Positions 7,391-14,233 of a DNA stretch of 23,940 nt are shown here, in pieces. This stretch comes from Microcaldota archaeon. GTDB lineage: Archaea > Micrarchaeota > Micrarchaeia > Micrarchaeales > Micrarchaeaceae. The translations under genes were made by a program, and so were the position numbers. The stretch is taken from the NCBI GenBank assembly GCA_021829015.1, contig JAJZOJ010000002.1, positions 1 through 23,940 on the forward strand. The letters run 5' to 3'. The notes beneath the pieces were generated by a model, which was not told where the DNA came from, searched no databases, and saw only the letters and a program-made list of their open reading frames with translations. The stretch's first letter is position 1. Each line of letters opens with the position of its first letter.

Positions 7391-8470
7391 TCAGCCGACC
7401 GATGTTATGTTTGATATCACTCCGGCGGCCTGGCTGGGCCTGTCTGACAGCACGAAGTCCCCTGCGGCCATGTAGTTGCTGCTGCCGGTCGTCGTAAGGT
7501 TTGAGACCAGCCTTATCTGCAGGACCTGGTTCACATACTGCGTGAGCGTTATCGTCACGTTCTGGAAGTTGGATGTGGAGTTAGGGTTCGTCGTGAGGTT
7601 GTATGTGTTGAAGTACGCTATCTCCACAGGGGTGCTGTTTACGTAGGAGTTGGAGCCGTTAGATATCCTGTAGTTTGCCCTGAGCAGCTCCACGTAAAGG
7701 TTGTTGTTCTGCGGGCTTATTAGCCTGAAGTTCAGGAAGGGCTCCTTCGGGCTTACCATGAATGGCGAGGATGTCAGGTTGCCGGGGGCCACGGCGGTGC
7801 CGCAATCGTATGTGGTTGCAAAGTAGGTGCCGTTGTAGTTGGACCAGCGGTTCCCGGAATAGCACAGCTTCGAATTGGCGTATGTTATGTTGAGTGGGGC
7901 CTTGCCGAAACCTGGGCCGGATGCAGTCCAGCCGGTGTACTCGCCATTGCCGAACCTGTTGTTGTACACGTAGTCATACACCTGGAGCGGGGGCGATGTC
8001 GTGGTGTTCAGCTTCATCATAGGGGTACCGCATGTGCCGTTCCCCTTGCCCGTAATAAACGTTATGGCGTAGGCCTGGCTGGGTCCTGTGAAGTTCTGGA
8101 AGAATGTGATGCAACCGTAGCCTGATGTCTGGTTGACGTATGTCCTGCCGTTCGCACCAACTATCATTACATGCTCCGTGCCAGCGCCACCGGCGGCGAC
8201 CCACAGGCCGAGGGCTCCCCCAGTCCAGTCGCATCTCGCGGTGTAAGTGTTGTTTATCAGCGGGCCTGACAGGCTGAAGCCATTGCACGGGGCTATTGGC
8301 GTAGTATAATTGGCGGTGGTGGATTCGGCCGTGGTCGTCACGGAAGTTGTCTGCATTACCGTCGTAGTGGTGGTGTGCATTCCAAGGAACCTGAAACCGG
8401 TGAACCCGTATACCGCAAGTATCATAACTATGAGCGCGATTATGTAAACGACCACTATTTTTCCCGCCAT
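7391..8470 (-). CDS. Membrane-anchored, sequon-rich surface protein
   Basis: This 359-residue protein begins with one N-terminal transmembrane segment (residues 5-27) and continues as an extracellular chain. A threonine-rich linker (residues 32-57, runs such as TTTTTVMQTT) probably carries O-glycans, and more than ten N-glycosylation sequons (NxS/T) follow. The second half, from FGNGEYTGWTASGPGFGKAP through FMVSPKEPFLNFRLISP to NYMAAGDFVLSD, has the pattern of a beta-sandwich (jelly-roll) module of the kind found in carbohydrate-binding and sheath proteins. The function is unknown; a cell-surface or glycan-binding role is inference. The ATG at 8470 has GGTG 8 nt upstream. It lies immediately before cysS on the same strand. 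Confidence 0.82.
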   Translation of the reverse strand: MAGKIVVVYIIALIVMILAVYGFTGFRFLGMHTTTTTVMQTTSVTTTAESTTANYTTPIAPCNGFSLSGPLINNTYTARCDWTGGALGLWVAAGGAGTEHVMIVGANGRTYVNQTSGYGCITFFQNFTGPSQAYAITFITGKGNGTCGTPMMKLNTTTSPPLQVYDYVYNNRFGNGEYTGWTASGPGFGKAPLNITYANSKLCYSGNRWSNYNGTYFATTYDCGTAVAPGNLTSSPFMVSPKEPFLNFRLISPQNNNLYVELLRANYRISNGSNSYVNSTPVEIAYFNTYNLTTNPNSTSNFQNVTITLTQYVNQVLQIRLVSNLTTTGSSNYMAAGDFVLSDRPSQAAGVISNITSVG

Positions 8471-8504
8471 CTTGACAGCACCACTATCTATTTATTCATA
8501 GAGG

Positions 8505-8516
8505 TTAAATAATTAA
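8505..8516. promoter_or_regulatory. Palindromic TATA element of a divergent promoter
   Basis: TTAAATAATTAA can be read as a TATA box in both directions. On the + strand it predicts transcription from about 8536, ahead of the eL41-like gene at 8568; on the - strand from about 8484, ahead of the surface protein at 8470. A second AT-rich element at 8489-8497 is an alternative for the - strand. Confidence 0.45.
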
Positions 8517-8520
8517 CTAC

Positions 8521-8550
8521 TATTCTGAGTCAGCTGTTATTCTGAATCAG
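8521..8550. repeat. Two 13-bp direct repeats with palindromic cores
   Basis: TATTCTGAGTCAG (8521-8533) and TATTCTGAATCAG (8538-8550) recur with a 17-bp period and differ at one base. Each contains a near-perfect 9-bp palindrome, CTGAGTCAG or CTGAATCAG. A shorter third copy, TATTCTG, lies at 8564-8570. They sit between the TATA element and the eL41-like gene, so they could be operator half-sites or leader RNA elements. Confidence 0.5.
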
Positions 8551-8567
8551 TAACATATGGTGCTATT

Positions 8568-8681
8568 CTGGGAAGTATACCTAGGAAATGGAAGAAGAAG
8601 GGCAGAATGCGCTGGAAATGGCTTAAGAAGCGCAGGAAACGCCTTAGGAGATCGCAGAAGCATAGGGTAGGGAAGCTGTAG
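8568..8681 (+). CDS. Tiny basic protein resembling ribosomal protein eL41
   Basis: This 37-codon reading frame encodes a chain of mostly Lys, Arg and Trp; from the internal ATG at 8607 it reads [20 protein letters not shown]. That matches the eL41 pattern (MRxKWxKKRxRRLKRKRRK), the smallest ribosomal protein, a single helix at the subunit interface. From 8607 the peptide has 24 residues, close to the usual 25; but no ribosome-binding site precedes 8607, whereas GGTG sits exactly 5 nt before an in-frame CTG at 8568, giving an N-terminal extension [12 protein letters not shown]. It occupies the only sizeable gap between two - strand genes and has its own promoter-like TATA element. Its tail after residue 15 of the core departs from eL41, so a different small basic protein remains possible. 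Confidence 0.6.
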   Translation: MGSIPRKWKKKGRMRWKWLKKRRKRLRRSQKHRVGKL

Positions 8682-8699
8682 CATTAGCCCCAGGCCCTG

Positions 8700-9266
8700 C
8701 TACTTGAATCTGAGTATTACTATATCGCCCAGCAGCGGGTAGTGCTTCTTTGCGGCAACCTCCGCATGCAGGCGCCTGACGTCGTTCTCGTAGTGGTTCC
8801 AGTAGCTCTCGGACATCAGGACATCGTGGTCCTTTGCCACATACCTTTTATATGACCCGAGGAACCTGTCTATCAGCTCCCTTCCGCCTATTCCGCCATC
8901 GGTATTCGGCTCCGTTTCCCCGGAATCTATCGATTCGGAGGCGAGGTAGGGTATGTTGAATGTTATGAGGTTGTACTTGCCCCTTATCTTCGAGAATACG
9001 TCGGATACCAGGAACCTGCCGTCAAGGCCAAGGGCATTTGCATTCGCGCGGGCGCACTCTACCGCCTCGGGCTTTATATCAGAGAAAGTGACATCGCAGC
9101 CCTTCAGCGCGGCTATTATCCCCTGTATTCCAGTACCGGTGCCGAGGTCAAGCACCTTCCCGCGGGCGTATCTCTCGACTAGCCCCGACATCATCTTTGC
9201 CTCGAGAAGGGGCTTGTAGACCCCCTTGTGCACCTTGAGCCTGGGCCTGATCTCATCGAAGAGCAT
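8700..9266 (-). CDS. HemK/Mtq2-like class I methyltransferase
   Basis: This protein of about 188 residues is a class I S-adenosylmethionine methyltransferase. Motif I is VLDLGTGTGIQG, the acidic motif II is TFSDIKPEAVECA, and the catalytic motif IV is FNIPYL followed by the SGE..GGIGGRELIDRFL region seen in HemK/PrmC and archaeal-eukaryotic Mtq2 enzymes, which methylate the glutamine of the GGQ loop in release factors. The catalytic tetrapeptide is NIPY instead of the normal NPPY. The length, without the extra N-terminal domain of bacterial PrmC, fits the archaeal Mtq2 type, but substrate is inferred only. Of two adjacent ATGs, 9266 is preferred because GGG lies 5 nt upstream. It follows secY by 7 nt. 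Confidence 0.87.
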   Translation of the reverse strand: MLFDEIRPRLKVHKGVYKPLLEAKMMSGLVERYARGKVLDLGTGTGIQGIIAALKGCDVTFSDIKPEAVECARANANALGLDGRFLVSDVFSKIRGKYNLITFNIPYLASESIDSGETEPNTDGGIGGRELIDRFLGSYKRYVAKDHDVLMSESYWNHYENDVRRLHAEVAAKKHYPLLGDIVILRFK

Positions 9267-9273
9267 CATATCC

Positions 9274-10746
9274 CTATTTCGCTATCTTCTCCAGGAACGG
9301 ATACGTTTCATAAAGGCGCTCCTGCTCGAGCTGCTGGTATAGCATGTATATGATCCCTACGGTAAGCAGTATCCCCATTCCGGTGCCGATCGCCCCGGTA
9401 AGGGTGGCCAGCGCCGCTAGAAGCCCTACGAAGATGCTGCCGAGCACGGTCAGCGTGGGTATATACTTGTTAAGCACGTTCTCCACTATTCTCGGATCCC
9501 TCCTGAAACCAGGGATCTGCCAGCCCATGCCACCAAGCTGCTCAGCTAGGTTCTTCGGGCTCTGGCCTGTCAGCTCTACCCAGAACTTCCCGAATATTAC
9601 GCAGAGGATTACCAGCACAACGGTGTAGATTATCATGTGTATCCATTCAGGGACCTGCACCACCCCGCCCCATGGCAGGAACAGTGATGTGGTGTGGCTG
9701 ATAAGGTAAGTGAAGTACGGCCCGTAGCCGCCTATGCCCCCGTAGTTAGCTGAGTATGGGAGCGGGAAGCTCGGCGATATCAGGTACACTAGCCCTCCGG
9801 TGAGCTGCTGCGATGTCGCCCCGCCTGAGGTGATTGGCGAATAGTATGCTATGAAATGCGCCAGGTTTGCCAAGGAGCCCTTGACGTTAGCTATGAGCCT
9901 GAACCAGACGGATAGGCTCAGCGTCAGCGATGATGCGAGTATGACCGGAAGCACGCTGACGTAGAGGAACGGTATGGGCAGCCTTCCGCCTACGCCCCTG
10001 AACTGCTCGAACGTTAGGGGCAGCTCTACCTTCATCTCGTATGCGTATATGCTAGCAAGGAACACCACTATCGCGAAGAAGAGCGGGCCGAATGCTATTA
10101 TCGCATTGGATATCGCAGCCGCGCCGCCCGCATTCACTGCGGCTATCGCCTCAGGGAGCAGTATGCTCAGGGTTCCTGCGACTATCGAGTATGATACCCC
10201 CGCAGCTATGAACATGTTTATTCCGGAGGTTACTCCCCACTTGGTCATCATCTCGTCGAGGTAGACTATCACGATGGCGCCTATTGCAAGCTGCGCCACA
10301 ACCAGCCCCATCAGCGAAGGCGATGAAACAGGGACGTATCCCGTATATGCGAATATGAACGATTCCACTACAGCTATTCCTATCGCGGCGACCTTCTGCA
10401 GTGTCTGCATCCTCGCCTTGTTCTTCATGTCGTTCATGTCTATGTTCATGAGCCCGGAGCCCGTGACCAGCTGCAGGACTATGCTGGAGAGGACTATCGG
10501 GCCTATTCCGACGGTTATAAGGCTGCCTATCTTGGCCGCGAATATTATGCTTATCAGCTGCAGGAACGGCTGGTTCACCGCGCTGCTGTTGACCCCTATC
10601 GCATATATGTTGTAAAGCAGGAAGTATACTACGATTATGAGCCCGGTCCAGAACATCTTCTCCCTGAGGGCCAGGGCCCTGGCGGGATCCTTTATGCTGG
10701 GTACGAACCTCTCAATCTTGTCTACGAATTCAAGAGCCAATTGCAA
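9274..10746 (-). CDS. secY: Preprotein translocase subunit SecY
   Basis: This protein of about 490 residues is the pore subunit of the Sec61/SecYEG channel in the cytoplasmic membrane. It has about ten hydrophobic segments, the N-terminal amphipathic helix typical of archaeal SecY (FVDKIERFVPSIKDPA), the first membrane helix MFWTGLIIVVYFLLYNIYAIG, a plug-region segment, and the cytosolic loop FWVELTGQSPKNLAEQLGGMGWQIPGFRRDPR, which holds the conserved GxxIPGFR used for ribosome docking. There is no ATG: the choices are TTG at 10746 or TTG at 10740, the latter 7 nt after GGTG. The usual archaeal neighbours (ribosomal proteins, adenylate kinase) are absent; here it sits between a V4R protein and a methyltransferase. 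Confidence 0.96.
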   Translation of the reverse strand: MQLALEFVDKIERFVPSIKDPARALALREKMFWTGLIIVVYFLLYNIYAIGVNSSAVNQPFLQLISIIFAAKIGSLITVGIGPIVLSSIVLQLVTGSGLMNIDMNDMKNKARMQTLQKVAAIGIAVVESFIFAYTGYVPVSSPSLMGLVVAQLAIGAIVIVYLDEMMTKWGVTSGINMFIAAGVSYSIVAGTLSILLPEAIAAVNAGGAAAISNAIIAFGPLFFAIVVFLASIYAYEMKVELPLTFEQFRGVGGRLPIPFLYVSVLPVILASSLTLSLSVWFRLIANVKGSLANLAHFIAYYSPITSGGATSQQLTGGLVYLISPSFPLPYSANYGGIGGYGPYFTYLISHTTSLFLPWGGVVQVPEWIHMIIYTVVLVILCVIFGKFWVELTGQSPKNLAEQLGGMGWQIPGFRRDPRIVENVLNKYIPTLTVLGSIFVGLLAALATLTGAIGTGMGILLTVGIIYMLYQQLEQERLYETYPFLEKIAK

Positions 10747-10779
10747 GCACCGATCTGGTTTATGCGGAACCCATACTCA

Positions 10780-11808
10780 CTATGCAGATATGTCAGCTAT
10801 GTACGAATTTCCGCTTCTCCTTCCAGAGGCGGTCACGCCAGCGCGCTTCCCCGATACGCCGCCGACCATTCCGCTTATGAAGGCGATAGATATATCAACA
10901 AACTCCTTTTTAGCCCTTAGCCTGTCGAACCTTACCTCAATTTTAGGCGGCCTGGAGGACTTTACAGAAAGTCTCCCAAGACCGAGCATTTCCGATATTT
11001 GCCCGATATTCCGCATGCCCTTCCCGCTTTCCCTGAGCCTTGCGCCTATCGCATTGCCCGCGTATTCCGCTATCCTGCACATGTGCTGCGCATACTCCTT
11101 CTCGACCATGACGGATGATGAGAGCACTGAATACTCCTCAGGGAATGCAAGGGCGGAATTCCTAAGGCCCGATGAGGCGCCGCGGTTCACAGATTCCACG
11201 AACCTGTCCAGCACGGAATGCCCGTCGCTTTCCAGGTAAAGAGGCAGGGCGGAGGTTGTTATGAATTTGCAAGATGATGCGCCATTACCGGAGCACTGTA
11301 TCTCCTCGACTTTCATGTGCTGCCTCTTTGCAGCTGAAAGAAAGCCGCATATTATCCCTGATTCGAATACATGGAGCGCGGTCCCCAGCCGCTGGGGCTT
11401 TATTCCATGGAACTCTAGCTGTATACGGTCGCTGAAGACGTTGTATGTCACGCGCTTGAACCCCGCCCTCTCTAGGAAGGAGACAAGGTCTGATACGCTC
11501 TCCTCGTACCACGTATACCTTTTCCTGGAGTCCATCACCTTGTAGAGCGCCTTGCCTGACGAGACCCCGGAGCGGTAGTAAAGGTTGCGCATCCCAGGAG
11601 TGAGCGAGGACATCACATAATCGAAAGTGAGCGACAATTCCGGAACCTTGAATCTAGATTTGCCGTCGATTATCTGCATTATCAGGGCTTCCGAGTAGCT
11701 TTCCGGAGCGGAAAGCGCCGCTATCCTTATGCCATGGGTGGCCTTCGCCTTCTGACCTGCCCTTCCCTTAGCCTTACTGGGCCTTTGCCCTTTTCTTGTT
11801 TTTGCCAT
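10780..11808 (-). CDS. V4R-domain protein with lysine-rich N terminus
   Basis: This 342-residue protein starts with a strongly basic, probably disordered tail (residues 1-24, rich in Lys, Arg and Gly). A V4R (4-vinyl reductase type) small-molecule-binding domain follows, with its end marked by HVFESGIICGFLSAA (146-160) and the cysteine pair C172 and C180 in VEEIQCSGNGASSCKFIT. V4R domains in archaea bind hydrocarbons or heme-like ligands or act as sensors. The C-terminal 150 residues are mainly helical and unrecognised, ending in a Gly/Ser/Arg-rich tail. The ATG at 11808 overlaps the end of the upstream membrane-protein gene by 35 nt, and secY follows after a 33-nt gap. Function is unknown; a nucleic-acid-binding sensor would fit the basic tail but is speculation. 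Confidence 0.82.
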   Translation of the reverse strand: MAKTRKGQRPSKAKGRAGQKAKATHGIRIAALSAPESYSEALIMQIIDGKSRFKVPELSLTFDYVMSSLTPGMRNLYYRSGVSSGKALYKVMDSRKRYTWYEESVSDLVSFLERAGFKRVTYNVFSDRIQLEFHGIKPQRLGTALHVFESGIICGFLSAAKRQHMKVEEIQCSGNGASSCKFITTSALPLYLESDGHSVLDRFVESVNRGASSGLRNSALAFPEEYSVLSSSVMVEKEYAQHMCRIAEYAGNAIGARLRESGKGMRNIGQISEMLGLGRLSVKSSRPPKIEVRFDRLRAKKEFVDISIAFISGMVGGVSGKRAGVTASGRRSGNSYIADISA

Positions 11809-12304
11809 TGATATCCCATTTTCCCTTCTTGGGCTTGCATGCAGGGTCTGCAGGCCTGTTAAGATAGTATATTCCGAGCCCTATGTTCAGGATAATAAGC
11901 GCAGAAAAGATTAAAGATGCGTTCTCTGACACGACAGTGCTTAGCAGCGTTGCCTCCCCTGCTCCCGCCAGCGGGGCTATGATTCCGGATAGTATTGCAG
12001 CCTGGCATCCGCATCCGGAGACTATGCCCCCGACAACTGCGGTTGCTGCGGTGGCGCCCCCTGCGGTGATGTTCGAGGCATTCCTCACCGACCTAAGTAT
12101 ATAGAATATTGACACCGTGAATGCAAATGACGACGATAATGACAATGCGTATATCATCGAGACCGGCACGGAGCTTATCGGTATCCCGTGCTGCTGCGCC
12201 GAAAGGACATATTCAAGCAGGTAATAGAAGCCGATGAAGGATGCCGCATTTAGTAGCGCGTACCTGGATGTGTATATCCTTTTTGCATTTTCCAGTATCC
12301 TCAT
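11774..12304 (-). CDS. Four-helix membrane protein with a Cys-Gly-Cys motif
   Basis: This 176-residue protein has about four transmembrane helices (roughly residues 15-36, 46-70, 84-114 and 122-148) and a basic Lys-rich C-terminal tail. Inside the third helix is SGCGCQA with Cys98 and Cys100, a membrane-embedded CxC pair that could form a redox-active disulfide; a further Cys156 lies at the start of the tail. I do not recognise the family. The start codon overlaps the stop of the upstream thioredoxin-fold gene as ATGA and has GGGG 5 nt upstream, so both are made together. The pairing suggests it passes reducing or oxidising equivalents across the membrane to that partner, as CcdA, DsbB or VKOR do elsewhere; this is inference. 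Confidence 0.8.
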   Translation of the reverse strand: MRILENAKRIYTSRYALLNAASFIGFYYLLEYVLSAQQHGIPISSVPVSMIYALSLSSSFAFTVSIFYILRSVRNASNITAGGATAATAVVGGIVSGCGCQAAILSGIIAPLAGAGEATLLSTVVSENASLIFSALIILNIGLGIYYLNRPADPACKPKKGKWDINGKNKKRAKAQ

Positions 12305-13314
12305 GCAAGCCCCATCTTCGACTCGATCCGCATTATCGCAGGCAGTGAGCAGACTGGCGGCCTGCTGCCCTGTAGCGCCGCGCAGGTCTCCGCTATGTAG
12401 ATGTCAGCCGCGGCATACTCCTCGTATGCGAACGTGGTGTTGAAGCCCTTCAGCTGGCTGAATACCTGCTGGTGCGACAGATACGTGAGCGGAAGCTTGT
12501 TCTGCGACGACGTATAAGATGTCCCATTGCCGAATACGACGGCATCAGCGCCTATGTTGAGCGAGCTGCCCCAGAAGGTGAACGGGGTTCCCTGGAAGCT
12601 GCCGGTGGAGTTCATGAAATCCATTGCGGACCTGTACCCCTGGTCCGGCGCGTTCGCGGCGAAGAATGTTATCGGGTTGGTTGACTGCGGAAACTGGAAT
12701 CCGGATGTTATAGGAGAATCGTATTCCGCGGTGAATAGGTTTATGTAGTTGCTCGAGTACTCGTTCCCGTACCCAGCGGATGATGGTGTGGTGTAGTTCT
12801 GCGGCGTCCAGTACAGCGTAGGCACGTCACCGTCGCCCAAGGAGCTGTACCCGGTATACAGGTTGTTGAAGGTCCCGAACCTCGATAGCGCTAGCGCCAT
12901 CGCCCAACGGTTCTCCCCGCAGTATATGCACGATATCGCGCCTATGTATATCACGCTCGGCTTCCCGTTTATGACAAGGGCGTTGTACTGCAGCGGGTGC
13001 CCCAGCGAGGCCTCGAACAGCGGGCCGACATACGCGTCGTTGTAGGCCTGCTCCCCGCTAAGCGAGACATTAAGCATCATCCCCCCTGCGGTCTCGAAAT
13101 TGCTGTCCGGCGCGTTGTTTATGATCGATAGTTCCTGCTGCGGAAGAGGGGCGTTTATACCCGTAAGCCTGGAGCCGAAAGGCTGCCCCTTCACCGCAAG
13201 CGATGCGTAGGGATATACTATGTATAGCGCCAAGGCCGCTACTGCAACAGCAAGAAGCATTACCATTACCTTCAATGTCCTTATCTGCGAACCGTATCTT
13301 GTTTTTCTCGGCAT
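12301..13314 (-). CDS. Membrane-anchored thioredoxin-fold protein, DUF929 type
   Basis: This 337-residue protein has one N-terminal membrane anchor (about residues 15-34), so the rest lies outside the cytoplasm. The core GKPSVIYIGAISCIYCGENRWAMALALSRFG is the DUF929 signature known from archaea (YIGaxxCxYCaxxRWAxxxALSRFG) with a CxxC pair at about residues 129-132, equivalent to a thioredoxin or DsbA active site. Two further cysteines near the C terminus (about 311 and 322) may form a structural disulfide. A probable role is extracytoplasmic disulfide exchange. The ATG at 13314 fits a TATA box at 13339-13346 with almost no leader; a TTG at 13326 would lie upstream of the predicted transcript start. 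It heads the operon with the CGC membrane protein, the V4R protein and secY. Confidence 0.87.
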   Translation of the reverse strand: MPRKTRYGSQIRTLKVMVMLLAVAVAALALYIVYPYASLAVKGQPFGSRLTGINAPLPQQELSIINNAPDSNFETAGGMMLNVSLSGEQAYNDAYVGPLFEASLGHPLQYNALVINGKPSVIYIGAISCIYCGENRWAMALALSRFGTFNNLYTGYSSLGDGDVPTLYWTPQNYTTPSSAGYGNEYSSNYINLFTAEYDSPITSGFQFPQSTNPITFFAANAPDQGYRSAMDFMNSTGSFQGTPFTFWGSSLNIGADAVVFGNGTSYTSSQNKLPLTYLSHQQVFSQLKGFNTTFAYEEYAAADIYIAETCAALQGSRPPVCSLPAIMRIESKMGLA

Positions 13315-13338
13315 CTCAATACCCAAAATGCAAAACTG

Positions 13339-13346
13339 TTAATAAT
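13339..13346 (-). promoter_or_regulatory. TATA box for the DUF929-secY gene run
   Basis: The - strand ATTATTAA is centred about 29 nt upstream of the ATG at 13314, predicting a start of transcription near 13317 and an almost leaderless mRNA. Confidence 0.55.
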
Positions 13347-13362
13347 TGTTTCAACAGCAATC

Positions 13363-13370
13363 TATAAAGG
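13363..13370 (+). promoter_or_regulatory. TATA box for tatD and the tRNA
   Basis: TATAAAGG on the + strand predicts transcription from about 13392, leaving a leader of about 35 nt before the tatD ATG at 13427. It lies 17 nt from the oppositely oriented TATA box of the DUF929 gene. Confidence 0.55.
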
Positions 13371-13426
13371 TTTGGCGCTGACGATGGGTAAGCGTTCGGA
13401 ATCCTTACAATTTGGCCAATGATCAA

Positions 13427-14233
13427 ATGAGGACTGCACAGGTTTTTGCGGACAAGTCGATGAGCGCTCAGCTCACGGAGATGGCGGACGTCCACTGCCA
13501 TCTGGACCTGATCCACGAGCAAAAGCAGGTGTCGGATGCGATTTCCCTTGGGGTAAGGACGATCATAACCAACGGCGTGAATCTCGACTCGTGCACGCGT
13601 GCATTGGAGATTGCCGACGGGAAGCACATATTCCCAATGCTTGGAGTTGACCCCGAGCACGCAGGCGCTCCAGACCCGGATATCGACAAGGTGATAGAGC
13701 TTGCAAGGAATAACAGGAGCAGAATAGCCGGGATAGGGGAGGTGGGATTAGATTACGGAGTGGTGAAGGATACAGTGCCAGTAGAGCGGCAGAAGGAGGT
13801 CTTCGGGAGGTTCATGGATTTGGCACAGGAGCTAAGGCTGCCAATCAGCATACATTCCAGGGGCGCGCTCGACGACATCATAGAGATCATAAGAGAGAAG
13901 GGCGCAGCCAATTCCCACATACACTTCTTTGAGGGCAACGTGCAGCAGGCGAAGGCAATAGAGAGGCTCGGCTGCATGATTTCAGTGCCCCCATTGCAAA
14001 CCAGCAGGAGGAGCAAGGTTATAAGGGAGATTCCCATAGATAGTATAATGGCCGAGAGCGATTCCCCAGTCGTTGGCGCTTCCCCAAAGGCTGTAGAGAC
14101 ATCGATAAGGATAATAGCCGATGCGAAGGGCCTTGAATTCGCCAAGGCGGCGGATGCTACGACAAGGAACGCGAGAAGGTTCTTCAAGCTAAACTCCGGA
14201 ATGAAACTAATGCGGTACGATATGGGCCTGTAG
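13427..14233 (+). CDS. tatD: TatD-family metal-dependent hydrolase
   Basis: This 268-residue TIM-barrel hydrolase belongs to the TatD family of metal-dependent DNases. Metal and catalytic residues are visible in order: the HxH of ADVHCHLDL, the glutamate of GIGEVGLDYG, the histidine of ISIHSRGA, the histidine of HIHFFEGN and the aspartate of IMAESDSPVVG. The usual HCFSG is HFFEG here. The start at 13427 is chosen because TGATC places TG exactly 5 nt before the ATG; TTG at 13412 is an alternative. The last three codons and the stop lie inside the first ten bases of the following tRNA gene on the same strand, so any RNase P cut at the tRNA 5' end would remove the stop codon from the mRNA. Confidence 0.93.
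   Translation: MRTAQVFADKSMSAQLTEMADVHCHLDLIHEQKQVSDAISLGVRTIITNGVNLDSCTRALEIADGKHIFPMLGVDPEHAGAPDPDIDKVIELARNNRSRIAGIGEVGLDYGVVKDTVPVERQKEVFGRFMDLAQELRLPISIHSRGALDDIIEIIREKGAANSHIHFFEGNVQQAKAIERLGCMISVPPLQTSRRSKVIREIPIDSIMAESDSPVVGASPKAVETSIRIIADAKGLEFAKAADATTRNARRFFKLNSGMKLMRYDMGL

Noticed and set aside
8557..8670. A 37-codon ATG frame overlapping the eL41-like gene in another frame
   Set aside because: Its composition (Gly, Ala and Arg alternating) looks like a frame shadow, its ATG lies too close to the GGTG motif, and it matches no family, whereas the other frame matches eL41.
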